Positions 23,955 to 32,913 of a DNA stretch of 39,671 nucleotides are shown here, one piece after another. Numbering within the stretch: position 1 is the first letter of the stretch; each line of letters opens with the position of its first letter. A program made the position numbers and the translations under genes. The notes beneath the pieces are model-generated. The model was not told the DNA's origin. It ran no database searches and saw nothing but the letters and a program-made list of their open reading frames with translations. This DNA comes from Gemmatimonadota bacterium (GTDB lineage: Bacteria; Gemmatimonadota; Gemmatimonadetes; Longimicrobiales; Gaopeijiaceae): contig JAPPGM010000024.1 of assembly GCA_028874995.1 (NCBI GenBank), forward strand, positions 1 to 39,671, read 5' to 3'.

Positions 23955-26900
23955 TCACGGGGGAGAACGGCGGGGCGCGGGTCGCACGAGACGCCAGATC
24001 GGCTCGCGCGCGGGGCGCACCAGAGAGAGGCCCCCATCCCGCGCACGGGACGGGTTGCGGCGTTCGATCCGCACCTCGTGGCGGTTGAAGGAGAGTGCTG
24101 GTGATCCCGGCGGGGCTGAAATCACCCGCACCACCCTGCCGTCCTCGTCAATGACCATCACGGGCCCCTGAACGACATCGTTGCTGAGATCCAACGCCTG
24201 GCCGGCCAGGTCGCCAGCCATCTCCGGCGGAACCGTGTTCGGGAGCTGATAGTCGTCGGCCAGGGACACGTCCACCAGATATCCGACATCGGCCATTGCC
24301 TGCAACGTGATGGCGCTGAACGGGTTCACAACCCCCAGGGTCAGTGCGGGGGTCATGCCCTCGCGTCCGAACACGTCCTCCCGCCAATGGCTGTAGTCCG
24401 TTGAAATCGGGACCTTGGCACCGGGGTACCCGGCGCCGCCCGCCGCGTCGAAGGCATCAACTGTCAACGCACCGTCGAAGTGGGGGTCGTCGCCGGTGTC
24501 GAGCAGGCCATGGTGTCTCCAATACGCATTGTGAAAGCCGAGACCGTGGGCGAACTCGTGGAACGCCACGACTCCGAGCATGCCAAGCGACACCAGCCGG
24601 CCGATATCCGCTTCGTCGACGATCGTGGCGGAAACCACGGGAGAACCGTCCAACGAGCGAGTGTAGCAATACCCGGCAAAGGCCAGAGTGCCGCCCGGGC
24701 CGTCGATTTCGTCGACGTGCACCAATATGAGGTGGTCGTCCACCGTTCCGACTCCGGACGCCGTGAGACCCAGGCAACGGACGGGATCGGGAACCGCCAC
24801 ATCGGTCAGCTCGGTTCGGTCCAGGATCCCGCTCCAGGCGCTCCGCGCCCGCCTAAACCACACCCTCCGGGCCTCGGTCACGGCGTCGGTGAACCCCATC
24901 CACAGGTCGAAGTTGCCAGGCAGTACCGCTGTCACTTGAAACGTCTCCGTGGCGGAGAGGCCTCCCGGATCGGTAGCGGTGACTTCCATGGTCGCCGAAC
25001 CCACGCCGACCAGCGAGACGAACATCGTGTCGTCGATGACTTCGGGCTCGGCTACCGCGGTGTTCGAGGACGAGGCGGCATAGGTGAGCGGATCGCCGTC
25101 GGGGTCCTCGAAGACGGTGTCGAGAGGCAGGGAATACCGCTCTCCGACGAGGGCCGTCAGGTCCTCAATCCGCCTGATTACGACTGGTGGCCGGTTGGGG
25201 GCGACCTGGACCTTGAAGGGCTGGACAGCCGTGAGGCCGCCGGGGTCCGTCGCGGTCACTGTGATGGTCGCCGTCCCTTCGGCCTCTCCGGTCAGGGTTA
25301 TCGCATCGTTCGACACCGCCACCGAGGCTACCGAGCGGTCGGACGAGGTGGCGGAGTAGTCCAGCGCGTCGTCATCGGGGTCGGTGAAGTACCCGCTCAC
25401 GTCGATCCGGTGCTCTTCGTCCGCCGCGAGCGTCTGGTCCGGGATCGTGCCAACTGCACGTGGCGCCCGGTTGGGACGGACCACCGTCACATCGAATCGC
25501 TGGCGGCTGGTGAGCCCGCCCGGATCCCGGGCCGTCACGGTGACGGTGGCAACGCCCACGGAAACGCCCCGGATCGTGATCATGCTTCCCGACACGCTGA
25601 CACCGGCCGTGCCCGCGTCCGACGAGGCGATGGTGTATGTGAGGTCGTCACCATCCGGATCGGCGAAATACGGCGCGATGTCCAGCGACAGCGACCTGCC
25701 CCGCGGGACCGATCGGTCGTCGATGGAGCCAACGGTCGTGGGAGCCCGGTTGGGAACGGTCACTACGAAGGACTGCCGCGCCGACAGTCCGCCCGGATCC
25801 CGGGCCGTCACGGTTACCGTCGCGGTTCCGCCGGCGACCCCGTGCAGCGTACCCAACCGGCCCAGCACCGACGCCCTCACCCGGGTCGTGTCCGACGAAC
25901 GCGCGGAGTATTCGAGCGCGTCGCCATCGGGGTCCGCAAAGTAGGCCGATACATCCACCTCCGCCGAACTGCCGGCCTGTATCTCCCGGTCCGCAATCGC
26001 GCCGACCGCCTCGGGCGCCCGGTTCGGCACCGTCACAACGAAGCTCTGCCCGGCCTCCAGCCCACCCGGATCCCGCGCCGTCACCGTCACCATCGCGGAG
26101 CCCAGCCCGACGCCGGTCACTGTGACGGCACTGCCCGAAACGGCCACCGACACCACCGCCGCGTTGGACGCGGCCACGGCGTATTCCAGTTCCTGCCCAT
26201 CCGGTTCAGCGAAGTTCGCCGCGACATCCAGGGTCACCGAGTCGCCTATGAATACCTGCTGATCCGCCACCGTACCGACCGTCTCGGGCGGACGGTTCGG
26301 CACGGTTACGGTGAAGCGCTGCTCGGCGCTCAGCCCCTCGGGGTCCGTGGCCACGACCATCACCGTGACATTCCCCACGGCCATCCCGGCCAGCGACACC
26401 GCACTGCCCGATGCCGACACCGCCACCAGAGTCGAATCCTGCGAGGTGGCCGTGTACGCCAGCGTATCCTGGTCCGGGTCCCGAAAGTGCGCGGCCACAT
26501 CGATTTCGATCGTGTCGCCCACGTACACGTTCCGGTCCGCGATCCTTCCAACCGGCCGCGGCGGACGGTTCGGAACCCTCACCGAAAAACTCTGTTCAGC
26601 CGTCAGCCCACCCGGATCGGTCGCCACCACGGTCACGATCGCGTGCCCGGCCCGGACACCCAGCACGGTCACGACACCGCGCGAAGCAATGACCACCACC
26701 CGGACGGTGTCCGACGACGAGGCCGAGTAGTTCAGCGCCTGACCGTCCAGATCCCTGAAGTACGCCGCGACACCCAGCGTCACGACGCCGTCCACTTCGA
26801 CCTCCCGGTCCCCGATGCTGCCCACCGTCTCCGGCGCCCGGTTCGGCACCGTCACGACGAAGTCATGCTCGGCCCGCAACCCCCCCGGATCCTGCGCGGT

Positions 26901-28367
26901 CACCGTCACCGTCGTGGCGCCCACCGCCACCCCGCTTATCGTGACGGCGCTCCCCGATACGGCCACCGTGGCCTTCGCCGGACGGGTGCCGGCGGCCGCG
27001 TATTCCAGTTCCTGCCCGTCCGGTTCGAAGAAGTTCGCGGCGACATCCACGGTCACGGAGTCGCCCACGAACACCTCCCGGTCCGCCAGCGTGCCGACCG
27101 CTTCCGGCGGCCGGTTGGGGACGGTCACCGTGAATTCCTGCTCGGCGGCCAGCCCCTCCGGATCCGCTGCCGTAACCGTCACCGTGGCACTGCCAACGGC
27201 CATCCCGGTCAGCGTCACCGCACTCCCTGTCACCCGCACCGCCGTGAAGGAGCTATCCGATGAGGTGGCCGCGTACGCCAGCGTGTCCCCGTCGGGGTCG
27301 CCGAAGTGCTCCGCCGCATCGAACCCTATCGTGTCGCCCACGTACAGGTCACGGTCCGCGATCGTCCCGACCGTGTGAGGCGGCCGGTTCGGGACCGTAA
27401 CCACGAAGCTCTGTTCGGCCGACAGTCCGCCTGGATCAGTCGCCGTGACGGTGACCGCAGCGTTGCCCGCGGCCGCTCCCGCGATCGTCAACACGCTGCC
27501 GGACACCGTCAGAGTCACCCGGGTCGTGTCCGACGAGGCCGCGGAGTACTCGAGCTCCTGCCGGTCGGGGTCGGTGAAGTACTCCGCCACATCGACCACC
27601 TCGACGCTGTCCACCTCCACTTCCCGGTCCGGGATCGTTCCGACTGCCGTCGGCGCCTGGTTCGGGACCGTCACCCCGAAGCTCTGCTCGGCGGACAGCC
27701 CCGCGGTGTCCTGCGCGGTCACAGTGACGGTCACGCTCCCCACGGCCACCCCGGTCACCGTCACCACGCTGCCCGACACCGCCAACGCGGCCAGGGTCGT
27801 GTCCGACGAGGCCGCCTGGTATGCCAGCTCGTCGCCGTCCGGGTCCGTGAAGTACTGGGCGACATCAATCTCTGCCACGCTGTCCACGAAAACTTCCAGG
27901 TCGTCGATCCTGCCGACGACAACAGGCGTCCGGTTCGGGATCATGACGGCAAAGGTCTGTGCCGCGGTCAACCCGCCCGGGTCCCGAGCCGTCACCGTCA
28001 CCATCGCATTCCCCGCAGCCACACCCCTCACCGTGACGGTGCTGCCTGCCATCGTCACCGTCGCGTTGGCTTCGCTGGATGAGACTGCGGAATAGGTCAA
28101 CGCGTCCCCATCCGGATCGACAAAGTATGCCGTGACATCCACTGCCGTAGCACTGTCCACCTCGACAACCTGGTCCGGGATCGTCTCGACCGCCCGCGGG
28201 GCCTGGTTCGCCGGCGGTTCCGTGCCCCCGTCGCATGTGAGGATACCGGCTACGGCAAGGGTGGCCGCCAGCCGGGCTCCGAGCGCGCGCCTCGGCCTCC
28301 GTCGCAGCCGGCCTCCCGCCTCTGCGGGCCCGGACAGCCGTCGGTCGAGCGGTGCACGCGGCATCAT
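23955..28367 (-). CDS. Giant secreted metalloprotease (leishmanolysin-like) with twelve cadherin-like repeats
   Basis: Protein of 1470 residues. The signal region ends LAVAGILTCDGGTEP, a probable lipobox. Residues about 53-1150 contain twelve repeats of about 90 residues, each with the pattern VDVAxYFxDPDGDxLxY, VSGSxVTxxGVAxG, VTVTAxDPGGL and VTVPNRAP. They resemble cadherin/Ig-like domains with Asp-rich calcium-type loops. The C-terminal 300 residues carry a zinc protease: HEFAHGLGFH starting at residue 1270, a third ligand in STDYSHWREDVFG and a Met-turn-like REGMTPAL, followed by FSAITLQAMADVGYLVD. This spacing matches the M8 (leishmanolysin) family. It starts 17 bases after the tyrS stop with GAGGGA ahead, so it may be read from the men-tyrS transcript. 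The host substrate is unknown. Confidence 0.87.
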   Translation of the reverse strand: MMPRAPLDRRLSGPAEAGGRLRRRPRRALGARLAATLAVAGILTCDGGTEPPANQAPRAVETIPDQVVEVDSATAVDVTAYFVDPDGDALTYSAVSSSEANATVTMAGSTVTVRGVAAGNAMVTVTARDPGGLTAAQTFAVMIPNRTPVVVGRIDDLEVFVDSVAEIDVAQYFTDPDGDELAYQAASSDTTLAALAVSGSVVTVTGVAVGSVTVTVTAQDTAGLSAEQSFGVTVPNQAPTAVGTIPDREVEVDSVEVVDVAEYFTDPDRQELEYSAASSDTTRVTLTVSGSVLTIAGAAAGNAAVTVTATDPGGLSAEQSFVVTVPNRPPHTVGTIADRDLYVGDTIGFDAAEHFGDPDGDTLAYAATSSDSSFTAVRVTGSAVTLTGMAVGSATVTVTAADPEGLAAEQEFTVTVPNRPPEAVGTLADREVFVGDSVTVDVAANFFEPDGQELEYAAAGTRPAKATVAVSGSAVTISGVAVGATTVTVTAQDPGGLRAEHDFVVTVPNRAPETVGSIGDREVEVDGVVTLGVAAYFRDLDGQALNYSASSSDTVRVVVIASRGVVTVLGVRAGHAIVTVVATDPGGLTAEQSFSVRVPNRPPRPVGRIADRNVYVGDTIEIDVAAHFRDPDQDTLAYTATSQDSTLVAVSASGSAVSLAGMAVGNVTVMVVATDPEGLSAEQRFTVTVPNRPPETVGTVADQQVFIGDSVTLDVAANFAEPDGQELEYAVAASNAAVVSVAVSGSAVTVTGVGLGSAMVTVTARDPGGLEAGQSFVVTVPNRAPEAVGAIADREIQAGSSAEVDVSAYFADPDGDALEYSARSSDTTRVRASVLGRLGTLHGVAGGTATVTVTARDPGGLSARQSFVVTVPNRAPTTVGSIDDRSVPRGRSLSLDIAPYFADPDGDDLTYTIASSDAGTAGVSVSGSMITIRGVSVGVATVTVTARDPGGLTSRQRFDVTVVRPNRAPRAVGTIPDQTLAADEEHRIDVSGYFTDPDDDALDYSATSSDRSVASVAVSNDAITLTGEAEGTATITVTATDPGGLTAVQPFKVQVAPNRPPVVIRRIEDLTALVGERYSLPLDTVFEDPDGDPLTYAASSSNTAVAEPEVIDDTMFVSLVGVGSATMEVTATDPGGLSATETFQVTAVLPGNFDLWMGFTDAVTEARRVWFRRARSAWSGILDRTELTDVAVPDPVRCLGLTASGVGTVDDHLILVHVDEIDGPGGTLAFAGYCYTRSLDGSPVVSATIVDEADIGRLVSLGMLGVVAFHEFAHGLGFHNAYWRHHGLLDTGDDPHFDGALTVDAFDAAGGAGYPGAKVPISTDYSHWREDVFGREGMTPALTLGVVNPFSAITLQAMADVGYLVDVSLADDYQLPNTVPPEMAGDLAGQALDLSNDVVQGPVMVIDEDGRVVRVISAPPGSPALSFNRHEVRIERRNPSRARDGGLSLVRPAREPIWRLVRPAPRRSPP
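24922..28211 (-). repeat. Twelve tandem coding repeats of about 270 bases
   Basis: DNA encoding the twelve 90-residue cadherin-like repeats of the metalloprotease. Repeats 3-4-5 pair with 6-7-8. Examples are RDLYVGDTIGFDAAEHF in repeat 4 against RNVYVGDTIEIDVAAHF in repeat 7, and EVFVGDSVTVDVAANF in repeat 5 against QVFIGDSVTLDVAANF in repeat 8. A block of three repeats therefore seems to have been duplicated as a unit. Repeats 1, 11 and 12 are the most diverged. Confidence 0.85.
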
Positions 28368-28384
28368 GTCGGTTCGTCCCTCTC

Positions 28385-29653
28385 CTACTTCACCTCCACA
28401 ACGAAATACCGCTTCTTGCCCGCCCGCACCACAAGGAATCGCCCCTCGATCGGATCATCCGCCCCCACCACCACCCCGCTCCCCATCACCCTCTCGCCAT
28501 TCAGATACACCCCCCCACCCTTCATCAGCCGCCGCGCGTCGCTCCGGGACGCGGTCATCCCGTGGTCGCACATCAGCGCGGCCAGCTCCATCCCCTCCCC
28601 CTCCAGCGCCGACCTGGCCAGCACGGTCGAGGGCACATCGGCGAAGATCTCGGCGATGTCCTCCGCTCCGAGCCCCTCCAGGCTGCCCCCGAAGAGCACC
28701 CGCGACGCCCGCTCGGCGCGCTCCAGCCCGTCCGCCCCGTGCACGGTCCGCGTCATCTCCGCCGCCAGCCGTCTTTGCGCCTCACGCCGGTGCGGCCGCT
28801 CGGCCACGGCCCCCGCGAGTTCGTCCACCTCGGCCCGGCCCAGCAACGTGAACATCCTGAGGTAGGCGACCACGTCGCCGTCGTCGGTGTTCACCCAGAA
28901 CTGGTAGAAGCGGTACGGAGACGTGCGTTCCGGATCCAGCCACACGGTCCCCTCTTCGGTCTTGCCGAACTTGACCCCGCCCGCCGACTCGACCAGGGGG
29001 AAGACCACGCCATGGCACCGGGATCCGCCCATGCGCCGCACCAGGTCGATCCCCGCGGTGATGTTGCCCCACTGGTCCGACCCGCCCATCTGCAGGGTGC
29101 AGCCGTAGCGGCGGTTCAGCTCGCGGAAGTCGTACGCCTGCAGCAGCTGGTAGCTGAACTCGGTGAAGGAGATCCCCGACTCCTCGTCGGCCAGGCGGCG
29201 GCGCACCGACTCCTTGCGGAGCATCGCGTTGACCGAGAAGTGCTTGCCGACGTCGCGCAGGAAGTCCACCAGCCCCAGCCCGTCCAGCCAGTCGAGGTTG
29301 TTGGCCATGCGGGCCGGCGCCGTACGCGACTCGAAGTCCAGGAAAGACGACAGCTGGCGGTGGATCCCCGCGGCGTTCTCCTCCGCCTGCGCCCGGTCAA
29401 GGAGCGCCCTCTCCGAAGCCTTTCCCGACGGGTCCCCGATCAGGCCGGTGCCCCCCCCGACGAGGGCGATGGGACAGTGGCCCGCGCGCTGCAGGTGCAC
29501 GAGGCCCATGATGGGGACCAGCGAGCCCACGTGCAGCGACGAGGCCGTCGGGTCGAACCCGATGTAACCGGTCACCTGGCCAGCTGCGAAGGCTGCGGCC
29601 GCGTGCTCGCTCGCATCCGCGAGGAGGCCGCGCCAACGGAGTTCCTCGATCAT
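28385..29653 (-). CDS. tyrS: Tyrosyl-tRNA synthetase
   Basis: Cytosolic class I aminoacyl-tRNA synthetase of 422 residues that charges tRNA-Tyr. The HIGH-type motif is LHVGSL in FDPTASSLHVGSLV. The Tyr-binding region shows SYQLLQAYDF and LQMGGSDQWGNI. The KMSKS-type loop is KFGKTEEGTVWLD. The C-terminal 70 residues are an S4 RNA-binding domain (ARRLMKGGGVYLNGERV). ATG 29653 overlaps the menE stop (ATGA), which sets the start; the longer frame upstream runs within menE. Co-transcription of an essential tRNA synthetase at the end of a menaquinone operon is odd but the overlap makes it likely. Confidence 0.96.
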   Translation of the reverse strand: MIEELRWRGLLADASEHAAAAFAAGQVTGYIGFDPTASSLHVGSLVPIMGLVHLQRAGHCPIALVGGGTGLIGDPSGKASERALLDRAQAEENAAGIHRQLSSFLDFESRTAPARMANNLDWLDGLGLVDFLRDVGKHFSVNAMLRKESVRRRLADEESGISFTEFSYQLLQAYDFRELNRRYGCTLQMGGSDQWGNITAGIDLVRRMGGSRCHGVVFPLVESAGGVKFGKTEEGTVWLDPERTSPYRFYQFWVNTDDGDVVAYLRMFTLLGRAEVDELAGAVAERPHRREAQRRLAAEMTRTVHGADGLERAERASRVLFGGSLEGLGAEDIAEIFADVPSTVLARSALEGEGMELAALMCDHGMTASRSDARRLMKGGGVYLNGERVMGSGVVVGADDPIEGRFLVVRAGKKRYFVVEVK

Positions 29654-31065
29654 GTGGTCTTCCTTGGCTGTACCGCGGGTTCCAGGTGCTCGAGCACTCT
29701 GTACCGCATCACCTTGCCCGTCCAGGTGCGGGGCAGCGCGTCCACCACCACGGTGCGCGTCGGGCAGCGGCCGCGCACCAGATGCTTCCGGCAATGGCGG
29801 TCCACGTCGGCGGGAGTCACGGCCGCCGGATCGGCTTCGACCACCGCGGCTACCGTCTCGCCCCATTCCTCGTCGGGGAGACCCAGCACCACCGCTTCGC
29901 GCACACCCGGCATCGCCTCGATCGCACGTTCGACCTCACCGGGACTGACGTTGAGCCCACCGCTCACAATGATCGCGTCGGCGCGCCCTTCAATCCAGAC
30001 GAGCCCGTCCGCGTCAATGTGGCCGAGGTCGCGGGTGGCGAACCAACCCTCGGGGTCGGTAGGCAGCGGTTCGGGAGGGACACCGGCGCCGCGGATCACG
30101 ACGGAGGCGAGGGTCGGGCCGCGGACCTGCAGCGCCCCGCCGGGGCCGGTCCGGACTTCGATGCCGCGAAGGGGACGGCCGGCCGTGCCCGGGTGTCGCC
30201 GGGCGAGGGCGGGGGACGCGGTGGCGACCTGCGATGCGGTCTCGGTCATGCCCCAGGTGGTGGCAAGGGGCATCGCCGCGGCCCAGGCCTGGTCCAGGAG
30301 CGCGCGTGGGGCGGCCGCGCCACCGACCAGGACACAGCGCAGGGAAGGGGGAATGCGTGCGCCCGCCAATTCGGTGAGGATGCGCCGCAGCATGACAGGA
30401 ACCACGGCCAGGTGGGTCACTTCCTCCGCCAGGATCGCCCGCACCACGGCGTCGGCATCGAAGGACGGCCAGAGTCGAACGGAGGCACCCGTCATCACCG
30501 CCCGCACGATCAGCGACAGCCCCCCGATGTGCCCCGGGGAGAGGCACAGGCCCCACCGGTCGTCCGCCGACAGTCCGAGCCGGCCCGCCACGGCCGAAGC
30601 GGAGGCGGCGAGCGTATCGCGGGTGAAGCCGAGTGCCCTGGGGGAGCCGGAGGAACCGGAGGTGAGAATGAAGGCAATGACGTCGGGGAAGGCCTGCACG
30701 TCATTCGGGCCTGCGCCGGGGGTGGCCGCAAGCTCACTATGTAAACCTGGATTGTCAATATGTAAACTGGACTTTACAGTTTGGCGTGCATATCCGATCT
30801 CCGACCGGGTGAGGCGCTCGTGCAGCGGGACCGCCACGCACCCGGCTCTCCACAAGGCGAAGAGGGCGGCGATGGCGTCGGGGGCGGGGGTGGCGCATAG
30901 GGTCGCGGCGCCGCCGGGGATCGCTCCGCGTACCTGGAAACCGTCTGCCAGAGCGGCTGCCCGGGTGTCCAGTTGGCGGTAGGTCATCCGGCCGCCCTCC
31001 CATTCCAGGGCGGTGGCCGAGGGGGTTTCGGCCGCTCGCCGAGCCAGGTCGCCGGCGGGGGTCAA
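29650..31065 (-). CDS. menE: o-Succinylbenzoate-CoA ligase
   Basis: Acyl-CoA synthetase of 471 residues activating o-succinylbenzoate with ATP and CoA in menaquinone synthesis. Adenylation motifs are ILTSGSSGSPRAL (phosphate loop, with Arg where Lys is usual), TWGMTETASQ, the hinge GWFATRDLGHIDADGLVWIE and GRADAIIVSGGLNVSPGEVE, and the catalytic Lys in RTWTGKVMRY. The TTG at 31065 overlaps the menA stop (TTGA), so the long upstream frame is only menA shadow. About 16 residues (QTVKSSLHIDNPGLHS) near residue 100 are encoded by an AT-rich element inserted in frame, so the protein still reads through. Activity could be reduced if this loop is structural. Confidence 0.92.
   Translation of the reverse strand: MTPAGDLARRAAETPSATALEWEGGRMTYRQLDTRAAALADGFQVRGAIPGGAATLCATPAPDAIAALFALWRAGCVAVPLHERLTRSEIGYARQTVKSSLHIDNPGLHSELAATPGAGPNDVQAFPDVIAFILTSGSSGSPRALGFTRDTLAASASAVAGRLGLSADDRWGLCLSPGHIGGLSLIVRAVMTGASVRLWPSFDADAVVRAILAEEVTHLAVVPVMLRRILTELAGARIPPSLRCVLVGGAAAPRALLDQAWAAAMPLATTWGMTETASQVATASPALARRHPGTAGRPLRGIEVRTGPGGALQVRGPTLASVVIRGAGVPPEPLPTDPEGWFATRDLGHIDADGLVWIEGRADAIIVSGGLNVSPGEVERAIEAMPGVREAVVLGLPDEEWGETVAAVVEADPAAVTPADVDRHCRKHLVRGRCPTRTVVVDALPRTWTGKVMRYRVLEHLEPAVQPRKTT
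30736..30778 (+). repeat. AT-rich element of two 21-base units inside menE
   Basis: Unit 1 begins ATGTAAACCTGGATTGTCAA at 30739, and unit 2 begins ATGTAAACTGGACTTTAC at 30760. This is the same 21-base period and the same strand as the element at 22960-23003, with about 27 of 39 positions shared. The surrounding menE is strongly GC-rich while this stretch is mostly A and T. The insertion, about 48 bases including flanks, keeps the menE frame. Confidence 0.78.
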
Positions 31066-31991
31066 GGTCCGCCGAACGGGCTCATCGCCCCAATGAGTGC
31101 GCCGACGCCCAACCCCGCGCCGTAGAGAGCGACGCCCCGCGCGGTCATCCCCAACGCGGGATTGAGGGTGCGCCGGTCCACGGTCCCGGGAGCCCGGAGC
31201 ACGACCATGATGCGCGACCCCGCGGGCATGCAGGGCAGCCAGCCGGCCAGCGAAAGGAGCGTCCAGGCGGACCACCCCATCCACGCGGTACCGATGACGG
31301 GCGCGACAGTCGCCACCGCCAGCGAGCCGAAGTACTGCACGACCGAAAAGCGGTCCCCGAACCGGACGGCCAGGGTGCGCTTGCCCGCGGCGCCGTCGGT
31401 CTCGCGGTCGCGCAGGTTGTTCACCACCAGCATGGCCGTGCTGAAGGCGCCGAGTCCGACACCGGCCACGATCGCACCCGCGGACCATGTCTGCGCCTGT
31501 ACGTAGTAGGTGGTGGCCGTCGCGACCGGGCCGAAGAAGACGAAGACGAACACGTCGCCCAGGCCGTGGTAGGAGAGCGGGTAGGGGCCGCCCGTGTAGC
31601 AGACCCCCATCAGCATCGAGACGAGGCCGATCGCGATGACGGGCCACCCGGCCACCCACGCAAGATAGACCCCGACCAGCGTGGCCAGCCCGAGGGTGAT
31701 CGCCATGCCGCGAAACACCGCCGCGGGCGCAAGAATGCCCGCCTGGGTCACCCGCACCGGGCCAAGCCGGTCGCCGGTGTCGCCACCCTTCAGGAAGTCG
31801 TAGTAGTCGTTCGCCAGGTTGGTGGCGATCTGGATGAAGAGCGCGCCGAGCAGGGCGGCCAGCGCGGGGAGCTGGGCGAAGACGCCATCGGCCGCCGCGA
31901 AGCCCGAACCGGCAACGACGGGGGCCGCGGCCGCGGAAAGGGTGCGCGGCCGGGTGGCGAGGATCCAGGCCTGGGTGCGGGTCACCTCCAT
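31062..31991 (-). CDS. menA: 1,4-Dihydroxy-2-naphthoate polyprenyltransferase
   Basis: Membrane prenyltransferase of the UbiA superfamily, 309 residues, attaching the isoprenoid tail to dihydroxynaphthoate to give demethylmenaquinone. The start WILATRPRTLSAAAAPVVAG is typical of MenA. The first Asp-rich motif is NLANDYYDFLKGGDT and the second is NNLRDRETD, both binding Mg-diphosphate. Eight to nine hydrophobic segments follow. ATG 31991 has GGGAGGG six bases upstream; an ATG at 32045 would add 18 residues. The stop overlaps the menE TTG start. An 82-base gap separates it from menB. Confidence 0.94.
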   Translation of the reverse strand: MEVTRTQAWILATRPRTLSAAAAPVVAGSGFAAADGVFAQLPALAALLGALFIQIATNLANDYYDFLKGGDTGDRLGPVRVTQAGILAPAAVFRGMAITLGLATLVGVYLAWVAGWPVIAIGLVSMLMGVCYTGGPYPLSYHGLGDVFVFVFFGPVATATTYYVQAQTWSAGAIVAGVGLGAFSTAMLVVNNLRDRETDGAAGKRTLAVRFGDRFSVVQYFGSLAVATVAPVIGTAWMGWSAWTLLSLAGWLPCMPAGSRIMVVLRAPGTVDRRTLNPALGMTARGVALYGAGLGVGALIGAMSPFGGP

Positions 31992-32073
31992 CGACGCCCT
32001 CCCGGCGAAACCGCCGGGCTGCCGCTTCGGCACGGCGGCGCCCATGGTGTCCGCTTGGCCGTGCGCACCACCT

Positions 32074-32913
32074 TCACCAGGGCAGCCATGGGTATTTCCG
32101 AAAGTCCGGCTTGCGCTTCTCCAGGTATGCGTCGCGCCCCTCCTGGCCCTGCTCGGTCATGTAGAAGAGGAGCGTGGCGTTGCCGGCCAGCTCCTGCAAT
32201 CCCGCCTGACCGTCCACGTCCGCGTTCATGGCCGACTTGAGCAGCCGGATCGCCAGCGGGCTGTGTTCAAGGATCCGCTGCGCCCACCTGAACCCCTCGT
32301 CCTCGAGCTCTTCCACCGGCACCACCTTGTTGACCAGTCCCATCTCCACCGCCTCGGTGGCGCTGTATTGGCGGCAAAGGTACCAGATCTCGCGCGCCTT
32401 CTTCTGCCCCACGATCCGGGCCAGGTAGGACGACCCGAAGCCGCCGTCGAAGCTGCCCACCTTGGGGCCGGTCTGTCCGAAGACGGCGTTGTCCGCGGCC
32501 AGCGTGAGGTCGCAGACGACGTGCAGGACATGGCCGCCGCCGATGGCGTAACCCGCCACCAGGGCTATGACCGGCTTGGGCATGGTGCGGATGAGCCGCT
32601 GCAGGACGAGGACGTTGAGGCGCGGCACGCCGTCGCCCCCCACGTAGCCGGCGTCGCCGCGCACGCGCTGGTCGCCTCCGGAGCAGAAGGCGTATTTTCC
32701 GTCTTTCGACGGGCCCTCGCCGGTGAGCAGTACCACACCGATCGACGGATCCTCGTTGGCGTCGTTGAAGGCGTCGAGGAGCTCGAAGAGGGTCTCGGGC
32801 CGGAATGCGTTGCGCACCTCGGGACGGTTGATGGCAATGCGGGCGACCCCGTCGCGTTTCCCGTAGGTGATGTCCTCGTAGGACTTGACGGTCTGCCATT
32901 CGGTGGCGGTCAT
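32074..32913 (-). CDS. menB: 1,4-Dihydroxy-2-naphthoyl-CoA synthase
   Basis: Crotonase-fold enzyme of 279 residues, closing the naphthoate ring of o-succinylbenzoyl-CoA. Diagnostic stretches are [18 protein letters not shown] (acyl-CoA oxyanion loop), [20 protein letters not shown] with the conserved Asp, and the C-terminal [14 protein letters not shown]. The QTGP motif marks the bicarbonate-dependent type of MenB. The ATG at 32913 overlaps the menD stop (ATGA). The frame continuing far upstream is shadow of menD. Confidence 0.96.
   Translation of the reverse strand: MTATEWQTVKSYEDITYGKRDGVARIAINRPEVRNAFRPETLFELLDAFNDANEDPSIGVVLLTGEGPSKDGKYAFCSGGDQRVRGDAGYVGGDGVPRLNVLVLQRLIRTMPKPVIALVAGYAIGGGHVLHVVCDLTLAADNAVFGQTGPKVGSFDGGFGSSYLARIVGQKKAREIWYLCRQYSATEAVEMGLVNKVVPVEELEDEGFRWAQRILEHSPLAIRLLKSAMNADVDGQAGLQELAGNATLLFYMTEQGQEGRDAYLEKRKPDFRKYPWLPW

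Noticed and set aside
24480-27263. 927-codon plus-strand open frame opposite the metalloprotease repeats
   Set aside because: It is the antisense reading of a repeated coding array, with His/Arg-rich periodic sequence; the minus-strand gene has signal peptide, repeats and catalytic motifs.
24922-28211. Regular 270-base repetition considered as a CRISPR-like or satellite array
   Set aside because: The period is a multiple of three, the frame is open throughout and the units encode conserved cadherin-like domains; no short direct repeats with unique spacers.
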